From: Streptomyces nigrescens
Lineage (GTDB): Bacteria > Actinomycetota > Actinomycetes > Streptomycetales > Streptomycetaceae
DNA length: 64,000 nucleotides
Direction of reading: 5' to 3'
NCBI GenBank assembly: GCA_024349765.1
Contig: AP026073.1
Span: forward strand, 1-64,000
The notes below the pieces were generated by a model. It was given only the letters and a program-made list of their open reading frames with translations, was not told the origin of the DNA and did no database searches. Positions 58,860-64,000 of this stretch are shown piece after piece (position 1 is the stretch's first letter; each line of letters starts with the position of its first letter). The translations under genes were made by a program, and so were the position numbers.

Positions 58860-60599
58860 ATGCTCGACCACCTGATCAAGGGCGCGACCGTCGTGGACGG
58901 TACGGGCGCGCCCGCGTACCGCGCCGACGTCGGCATCCGGGGCGGCCGGATCGCCGCCGTCGCCGGGCCGGGCGGGGTGAGCGAGGAGTCGTCCTCGGCG
59001 GAGGACGCGACCGGGCTGGTCCTCGCCCCCGGCTTCGTCGATCCGCACACCCACTACGACGCCCAGCTGTTCTGGGACCCGTACGCGACTCCCTCGCTCA
59101 ACCACGGTGTGACGACCGTGGCGGGCGGGAACTGCGGATTCACCCTCGCGCCCCTGCACCCCGCCCGCCCCGAGGACGCCGACTACACCCGGCGGATGAT
59201 GTCCAAGGTGGAGGGCATGTCCCTGGTGGCGCTGGAGGAGGGCGCACCGTGGACCTGGCACTCGTTCGGGGAGTACCTCGACGCCCTGGAGGGGCGGATC
59301 GCCGTCAACGCCGGCTTCATGGTGGGGCATTGCGCGCTGCGCCGGTACGTGATGGGCCCGGACGCGGTGGGCGGGCAGCCGACCGGCCGGCAACTGGCCG
59401 AGATGCTCGCCCTCTTCCACGAGGCGATGGACGCGGGCGCCTGGGGGCTCTCCACCACCCAGTCGTCCACCCACTCCGACGGTGACGGCCGACCGGTCGC
59501 CTCCCGGCACGCCGGGCCGGACGAACTGCTCGCGCTGTCCCGGGCGGTCGCCGAGCACGAGGGCACCCAGATCGAGGCGATCGTGGCCGGCTGCCTGGAC
59601 CGGTTCAGCGATGCCGAGATCGACCTGTTCGTGGAGATGAGCGCGGCGGCCGGGCGCCCGCTGAACTGGAACGTGCTGACCATCGACGCGGCCGTGCCGG
59701 ACCGGGTGCCCCGGCAGCTGATACCGAGCGAGCGGGCCCGTAAGGCCGGCGGCCGGATCGTGGCGCTGACCATGCCGATCCTCACGCCCATGAACATGTC
59801 GCTGGGCACCTTCTGCGCGCTGAACCTGATCCCCGGCTGGGGCGAGGTCCTCGGGCTGCCGGTCGACGAGCGGATCGCCCGGCTCCGTGACCCCGCGGTC
59901 CGCGCGGAGATGCTGCGGCGCGCGGGCAGCGAGGAAGCCGGTGTCTTCCGGCGGCTCACCGACTTCGGCCGGTACGTCATCGGCGACACCTACTCCGCCG
60001 CGAACGAGGGCCTGACCGGCCGGGTCGTCCGGGACGTCGCCGCCGAGCGCGGCCAGGAGCCGTTCGCCTGCCTGGTGGAGATCTGCGCCAACGACCGGCT
60101 GCGGACGGTCCTGTGGCCCATGCCCACCGACAACGACCCGGACTCCTGGGCGCTGCGCGCCGAGACCTGGCAGCACGAGGACGTCCTGCTGGGCGGCTCG
60201 GACGCCGGGGCGCACCTGGACCGGATGTGCGGGGCGCCGTACACCACCCGGTTCCTCGGCGACTGTCTGCGCGGCCGGCAACTGGTCGGGCTGGAGCAGG
60301 CGGTGAAGATGCTGACCGACGACCCGGCGCGGCTCTTCGGACTGCGCGAGCGCGGCCAGATCCAGGAGGGCTGGCACGCGGACCTGGTCCTCTTCGACCC
60401 GGAGCGGATCGACGCGGGCAAGGCCACGCTGGTCCACGACCTGCCGGGGGACAGCCCGCGGCTGGACTCGAAGGCGATCGGCGTCACGGCGGTGTGGGTC
60501 AACGGCGTCGAGGCGATCCGCGCGGACCGGGTGACCGGCGCGACGCCCGGCACGGTGCTGCGGTCGGGCCGGGACACCAGGACGGTGAGCACCCGGTGA
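58860..60599 (+). CDS. Amidohydrolase, N-acyl-D-amino-acid deacylase family
   Basis: The 579-aa metal hydrolase starts MLDHLIKGATVVDGTGAPAYRADVGIRGGRIAAVAG. It has the HTHYDAQLFWDP metal site (HxH), NHGVTTVAGGNCGFTLAP, and a late GGSDAGAHLD with the catalytic Asp. It is of usual length for D-aminoacylase and D-hydantoinase-related enzymes. It hydrolyses an amide or cyclic amide; here it could also open a lactam or remove an acyl group from a pathway intermediate. ATG 58860 follows GAGGGGAGG. It is 69 bp after the luciferase-like gene on the same strand. Confidence 0.88.
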   Translation: MLDHLIKGATVVDGTGAPAYRADVGIRGGRIAAVAGPGGVSEESSSAEDATGLVLAPGFVDPHTHYDAQLFWDPYATPSLNHGVTTVAGGNCGFTLAPLHPARPEDADYTRRMMSKVEGMSLVALEEGAPWTWHSFGEYLDALEGRIAVNAGFMVGHCALRRYVMGPDAVGGQPTGRQLAEMLALFHEAMDAGAWGLSTTQSSTHSDGDGRPVASRHAGPDELLALSRAVAEHEGTQIEAIVAGCLDRFSDAEIDLFVEMSAAAGRPLNWNVLTIDAAVPDRVPRQLIPSERARKAGGRIVALTMPILTPMNMSLGTFCALNLIPGWGEVLGLPVDERIARLRDPAVRAEMLRRAGSEEAGVFRRLTDFGRYVIGDTYSAANEGLTGRVVRDVAAERGQEPFACLVEICANDRLRTVLWPMPTDNDPDSWALRAETWQHEDVLLGGSDAGAHLDRMCGAPYTTRFLGDCLRGRQLVGLEQAVKMLTDDPARLFGLRERGQIQEGWHADLVLFDPERIDAGKATLVHDLPGDSPRLDSKAIGVTAVWVNGVEAIRADRVTGATPGTVLRSGRDTRTVSTR

Positions 60600-60639
60600 G
60601 CGGGAGCGTGGGCGGGAGGAAGCGGGCGGTGAGGTTCCG

Positions 60640-62118
60640 GTGACGGCGGCCGGTCAGCGGCTCTTCATCGGCGGTGAGTGGGCCGTGCCGGACGGCGGCC
60701 ACTACGAGGTGATCGACCCGGCGACCGAGGAGACCGTGGGGCTCGCGCCCGAGGCGAGCCGTGACCAGGTCCACGCGGCGGCCGCGGCGGCCCGGGACGC
60801 CTTCGGTCCGTGGTCCCGGACCAGCCCCGAGGAGCGCGCGGCCGTCCTCTCCCGGGCCGCGGACCTCATGCAGCGCGACGCCGGCCGGTACGCCGAGCTC
60901 GCCCAGGCGGAGAGCGGCGCCACGACCGCGACGGCGCGCGGGATGCAGGTCGCGGTCGCGGTGGCCCGGTTCCGGCGGTACGCCAAGGGGGCGCTGGAAC
61001 CGGTCGAGACGCCGCTGCCCCCGCAGATCAACGAGGCGGGCCCGATGGGCCGGGGCGGTGTGCTGGGCGCCCTGGCGGTCCGGCAGCCGGTCGGCGTGGT
61101 CACCTGCATCACCTCGTACAACAACCCGTGGGCCAACCCGGCCGGCAAGGTCGCCCCGGCCCTCGCCATGGGCAACACCGTCCTGGTGAAGCCCGCCCCG
61201 CAGGATCCGCTGTCGGTGTACCGGATGGCGGAGGCGCTGGAGGAGGCACTGACGGAGGCGGGGGCGCCGCCCGGTGTCGTGAACGTCGTCAGCGGGACCG
61301 CGGTCGCCGTGGGTGAGGCCGCCGTCGACTCGCCCGACGTCGACATGGTCAGCTTCACCGGCTCCACGGCCGTCGGGCAGCGCATCGCCGAGGTGTGCGG
61401 GCGCGGGATGAAGCGGCAGCTGATGGAACTGGGCGGCAAGGGGGCGGCGATCGTCTTCGGCGACGCCGATCTGGACTCCGCCGTCGCCGGGATCGGGACG
61501 ACGTACGCCTTCTACAGCGGGCAGATCTGCACGGCGCCGACCCGGGCGCTCGTGCACCGCTCCGTGTACGACGCGTTCGTCGCCAAGCTCACCGCATACC
61601 TCGGGTTCCTGAAGGTCGGTGATCCGCGGGCCCGGGGGACCGTCGTCGGGCCCGTCATCTCCGCCGCGCACCGGGACCGCGTCGAGTCGTACGTGGAGCT
61701 GGGGCGCAAGGAGGGCGCCACGGTCGTCGCGGGCGGGGAGCGGCCCGCGCGCCTCGGCAAGGGGTTCTACGTCGCGCCGACACTGCTCGCCGACTGCACC
61801 AACGACATGCGGGTGGTCCGCGAGGAGATCTTCGGGCCGGTGGTCGCGGTCGTCCCCTTCGACGGGGACGAGGACGAGGCCGTCGCGCTCGCCAACGACA
61901 GCGACTACGGCCTGATCGACTACGTCTGGTCGGCCGACGCGGCCCGCGCCTTCCGCGTGGCCCGTCGGCTGCGGGCGGGCGGCGTGGGGGTGAACACCGT
62001 CGGCCGCAACATGGAGGCGCCGTTCGGCGGCTTCAAGCGGAGCGGAGTGGGCCGCGACGTCGGGTCGTACGCGCTCCATACGTACAGCGAGCTGCAGGCG
62101 ATCGTGTGGCCGGGGTGA
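60640..62118 (+). CDS. NAD(P)-dependent aldehyde dehydrogenase
   Basis: The 492-aa enzyme oxidises an aldehyde to a carboxylic acid. The catalytic Cys lies in FYSGQICTAPTR, the Glu in MELGGKGAAI, the cofactor motif is FTGSTAVGQRI, and the C-terminal signature is NMEAPFGGFKRSGVGRD. The length is typical. GTG 60640 is preceded by GGGAGGAAGCG further upstream; the spacing is long, so the start is nominal. It lies 40 bp after the amidohydrolase and closes the operon. The acid it makes could be the substrate for one of the CoA ligases in the window. Confidence 0.92.
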   Translation: MTAAGQRLFIGGEWAVPDGGHYEVIDPATEETVGLAPEASRDQVHAAAAAARDAFGPWSRTSPEERAAVLSRAADLMQRDAGRYAELAQAESGATTATARGMQVAVAVARFRRYAKGALEPVETPLPPQINEAGPMGRGGVLGALAVRQPVGVVTCITSYNNPWANPAGKVAPALAMGNTVLVKPAPQDPLSVYRMAEALEEALTEAGAPPGVVNVVSGTAVAVGEAAVDSPDVDMVSFTGSTAVGQRIAEVCGRGMKRQLMELGGKGAAIVFGDADLDSAVAGIGTTYAFYSGQICTAPTRALVHRSVYDAFVAKLTAYLGFLKVGDPRARGTVVGPVISAAHRDRVESYVELGRKEGATVVAGGERPARLGKGFYVAPTLLADCTNDMRVVREEIFGPVVAVVPFDGDEDEAVALANDSDYGLIDYVWSADAARAFRVARRLRAGGVGVNTVGRNMEAPFGGFKRSGVGRDVGSYALHTYSELQAIVWPG

Positions 62119-62369
62119 GGGGTGCGCCGGTGGCCGGGGTGTGACGTTCGAAAGTCGGACGGGAAAATTTTGAACCGCCATAAAACGGACGGTGCTGCGG
62201 TTCTCGCAAAGTGAAAGGTGTAGCGGGAAGCTATGAAATGCAATGCGCGATGGGTGTCCTGGCCGGTATTTCCATGATCAATTGCGAGTTGGACTACCTC
62301 GCTTAGAGGTGTGTGTGAACGGAGGTTGATCTTCCGGATGCGGATACAGCAGCACTTAACGTCCTGTTC

Positions 62370-63935
62370 ATGGTTCAGGTTGACCCCCGTCCCCAGACCG
62401 GAGACACGGTAACGAGCGTCGGTACGTCCGGCAGCGACACCCGCGGCAAGGGCCTCAGCGGCAACTCCGTGGGCCTGCTCGGCAGCGCGGTCATCGGCAT
62501 CTCGACCGTCGCCCCCGTCTACTGCCTCACCTCGACGCTCGGTCCGACGGTCGGTGAGGTCGGGGTGCAGATGCCCGCCGTCTTCCTCGCGGGCTTCCTG
62601 CCGATGCTGCTGGTCGCCTTCGCCTACCGGGAGCTCAACAAGGCCGTGCCGGACTGCGGCACCTCCTTCACCTGGACCGTCAAGGCGTTCGGGCCGAAGG
62701 TCGGCTGGATGTGCGGCTGGGGGCTGGTGATCGCCACGATCATCGTGCTCTCCAACCTGGCCGGCGTCGCCACCTCCTTCTTCTATCTGCTCCTCGGCGA
62801 ACTCACCGGCAGCCGGGCCGTCGCCGACCTGGACGGCAACCGCGCCGCCCACGTCCTGACCTGCCTGGCCTTCATCGCCGTCGCCACCGCGATCAGCTAC
62901 CGCGGGATGACCGCCACCAAGGGCGTGCAGTACACCCTCGTCGGGCTCCAACTCGCCGTCCTCGCCGTCTTCGTCGCCCTGGCCGTGGTCAAGGCGCAGT
63001 CCGGTGACTTCGCCGGCTCGCTGCACTTCTCCTGGACCTGGCTCGATCCGTTCGCCGTCCGGTCCTTCTCCGCCTTCACGGCCGGACTGTCGCTCTCGAT
63101 CTTCATGTTCTGGGGCTGGGACACCTGCCTCACGGTCAACGAGGAGACCGCCGGCAGCGACCGCACGCCCGGCCGCGCCGCCCTGCTGGCCATGGTCGTA
63201 CTGATCGGCTCCTACCTCCTCACCGCCGTCGCCGCGCAGATGTTCTCCGGCGTCGGCCACCGGGGCCCGGGGCTCGGCAACCCGGACACCGCCGACAACG
63301 TCTTCGCCGCGCTGGCCGACCCCGTCATGGGCACCGTGCTCGGCGTCCTGCTGTTCGTCGCGGTGCTCGCCTCGGCGGCGGCCAGCCTGCAGACCACCTT
63401 CATCCCGGTGGCCCGCACGGTCCTGGCGATGAGCACCTACGAGGCGCTGCCGGCGTCCTTCGCGCGGATCCACCCGCGGTTCCGCTCGCCGGGCCGGGCC
63501 ACCGTCGCGGCCGGTACCGCGACCGGTGTCTTCTACGCCGTGATGAGCTTCCTCAGCGAGAACGTCCTGATCGACACGATCTACGCGCTGGGCCTCATGA
63601 TCTGCTTCGACTACTCGATCACCGCCTTCGCCTGTGCCTGGTTCTTCCGCCGTGAGCTGCGGAACTCGGCCCGTGACCTGCTGTTCAAGGGCGTCTTCCC
63701 GGTCCTGGGCGGGCTGCTGCTCGCCTCCGTCTTCCTCAAGACCCTGATCGACATGTGGAACCCCGCGTACGGATCGGGCAGTTCGGTCCTCGGCGTCGGG
63801 TCGGTCTTCGTGATCGGCGTCGGTCTGCTCCTGCTCGGTGCCGTCCTGATGCTCGTCATGCGGCGCCGCAGCCCGGCCTTCTTCCGCGGCGAGGTCCTGA
63901 CCCGGGCCACGCCGGCGCTGGTGGTGGAGGAGTAG
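62370..63935 (+). CDS. APC-family amino acid/polyamine permease
   Basis: The 521-aa integral membrane protein has about twelve hydrophobic segments and the APC fold. The first helix region reads GLLGSAVIGISTVAPVYCLTSTLG, the second FLPMLLVAFAYRELNKAVPDCGTSFTW (the PDCG segment is characteristic of this family). It imports an amino acid, amine or related compound; choice of substrate is open. The start is ATG 62370 with no ribosome binding site; TAACGT (62357-62362) could be a -10 box for a leaderless transcript. The 251-bp upstream gap is unusually AT-rich for this genome and holds the promoter. Confidence 0.88.
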   Translation: MVQVDPRPQTGDTVTSVGTSGSDTRGKGLSGNSVGLLGSAVIGISTVAPVYCLTSTLGPTVGEVGVQMPAVFLAGFLPMLLVAFAYRELNKAVPDCGTSFTWTVKAFGPKVGWMCGWGLVIATIIVLSNLAGVATSFFYLLLGELTGSRAVADLDGNRAAHVLTCLAFIAVATAISYRGMTATKGVQYTLVGLQLAVLAVFVALAVVKAQSGDFAGSLHFSWTWLDPFAVRSFSAFTAGLSLSIFMFWGWDTCLTVNEETAGSDRTPGRAALLAMVVLIGSYLLTAVAAQMFSGVGHRGPGLGNPDTADNVFAALADPVMGTVLGVLLFVAVLASAAASLQTTFIPVARTVLAMSTYEALPASFARIHPRFRSPGRATVAAGTATGVFYAVMSFLSENVLIDTIYALGLMICFDYSITAFACAWFFRRELRNSARDLLFKGVFPVLGGLLLASVFLKTLIDMWNPAYGSGSSVLGVGSVFVIGVGLLLLGAVLMLVMRRRSPAFFRGEVLTRATPALVVEE

Positions 63936-63979
63936 GGGCCGGCCCGGGCGGGGAGGCGCGTCGCCGCCCGGGCCGGCCC
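63936..63979 (+). terminator. Strong 16-bp hairpin terminator after the permease
   Basis: GGGCCGGCCCGGGCGG (63936-63951) and CCGCCCGGGCCGGCCC (63964-63979) form a perfect 16-bp stem with a 12-nt loop, starting at the base after the stop codon. The last 21 bases of the window show nothing else. Confidence 0.78.
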
Positions 63980-64000
63980 TCAGCCCCTGCGGTCCAGGAA

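Noticed and set aside
62119-62369. AT-rich gap before the permease considered as a phage or IS remnant
   Set aside because: It has no inverted termini, transposase fragment or target duplication; a promoter/leader region is sufficient.
1-64000. tRNA or rRNA genes
   Set aside because: I looked for clover-leaf and CCA-type ends in the gaps and saw none; a tRNAscan run would be decisive.

Overview
The window is high-GC actinobacterial DNA, almost certainly Streptomyces. Supporting signs are the strong G/C third-position bias, frequent GTG starts, and recognisable orthologues of the Streptomyces antibiotic-control genes afsK (35756-38386), afsR (48106-51042) and a small afsS-like gene (47666-47869). 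There are F420/mycothiol-type enzymes and one rare TTA (bldA-type) leucine codon in a micro-ORF at 55061.

Layout. 1-8.8 kb: glpD, a lipoprotein serine hydrolase, a membrane Ser/Thr kinase next to a related kinase-like protein without catalytic residues, and a winged-helix (HTH_42) protein. 9-15.9 kb: first block of acyl-CoA catabolism genes (CoA ligase, two acyl-CoA dehydrogenases, cyclase/hydrolase, SDR) with an RsbW-like ATPase. 15.9-16.4 kb: first copy of a ~430-bp structured repeat, followed by a zinc alcohol dehydrogenase, an MFS transporter and a membrane protein. 19.9-26.9 kb: flavin reductase, an ECF-like sigma factor with a membrane partner, enoyl-CoA hydratase, a large ATP-grasp acyl-CoA synthetase, a DUF35 protein and a GNAT acetyltransferase. 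27-30.8 kb: a PNPOx-family protein, an FAD monooxygenase and a macrolide-type glycosyltransferase with a leader peptide and hairpins. 30.8-35 kb: thiolase/Ltp, acyl-CoA dehydrogenase, deazaflavin-type oxidoreductase and a TetR regulator. 35-39.6 kb: DnaA-box-like cluster, afsK and a tetraspan protein. 39.6-47.1 kb: lipoprotein, hydratase/DUF35/thiolase operon, FadD3-like ligase, second copy of the ~430-bp repeat, a mycothiol-dependent family protein and another CoA ligase. 47.2-51.4 kb: two small proteins with D-(N/H)-H-x-P motifs (one secreted, one afsS-like) and afsR. 51.4-64 kb: amidohydrolase, XRE regulator with two small coupled ORFs, two luciferase-like monooxygenases, SDR, D-aminoacylase-like amidohydrolase, aldehyde dehydrogenase and an APC permease.

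How it works together. The strongest unifying signal is a palindrome, consensus CTGACGnnnCGTCAG. It occurs 15 times (0-2 mismatches), plus two weaker copies, between 10.5 and 57.6 kb. Nearly every copy lies in the short promoter region of a CoA ligase, acyl-CoA dehydrogenase, thiolase, DUF35, SDR, amidohydrolase, flavin reductase or luciferase-like monooxygenase gene. The only TetR gene in the window lies in the middle of these sites and has a degenerate copy over its own start codon. I infer a local TetR-controlled regulon for breakdown of a cyclic, terpenoid- or steroid-like carboxylic acid: CoA activation, beta-oxidation, aldol/thiolytic cleavage, flavin-dependent oxygenation, hydrolysis and aldehyde oxidation. 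The substrate cannot be read from sequence. The afsK/afsS/afsR control locus lies inside this regulon, and catabolic genes separate afsK from afsS-afsR by about 8 kb.

All calls are from reading the sequence and from family knowledge. No database search was run.
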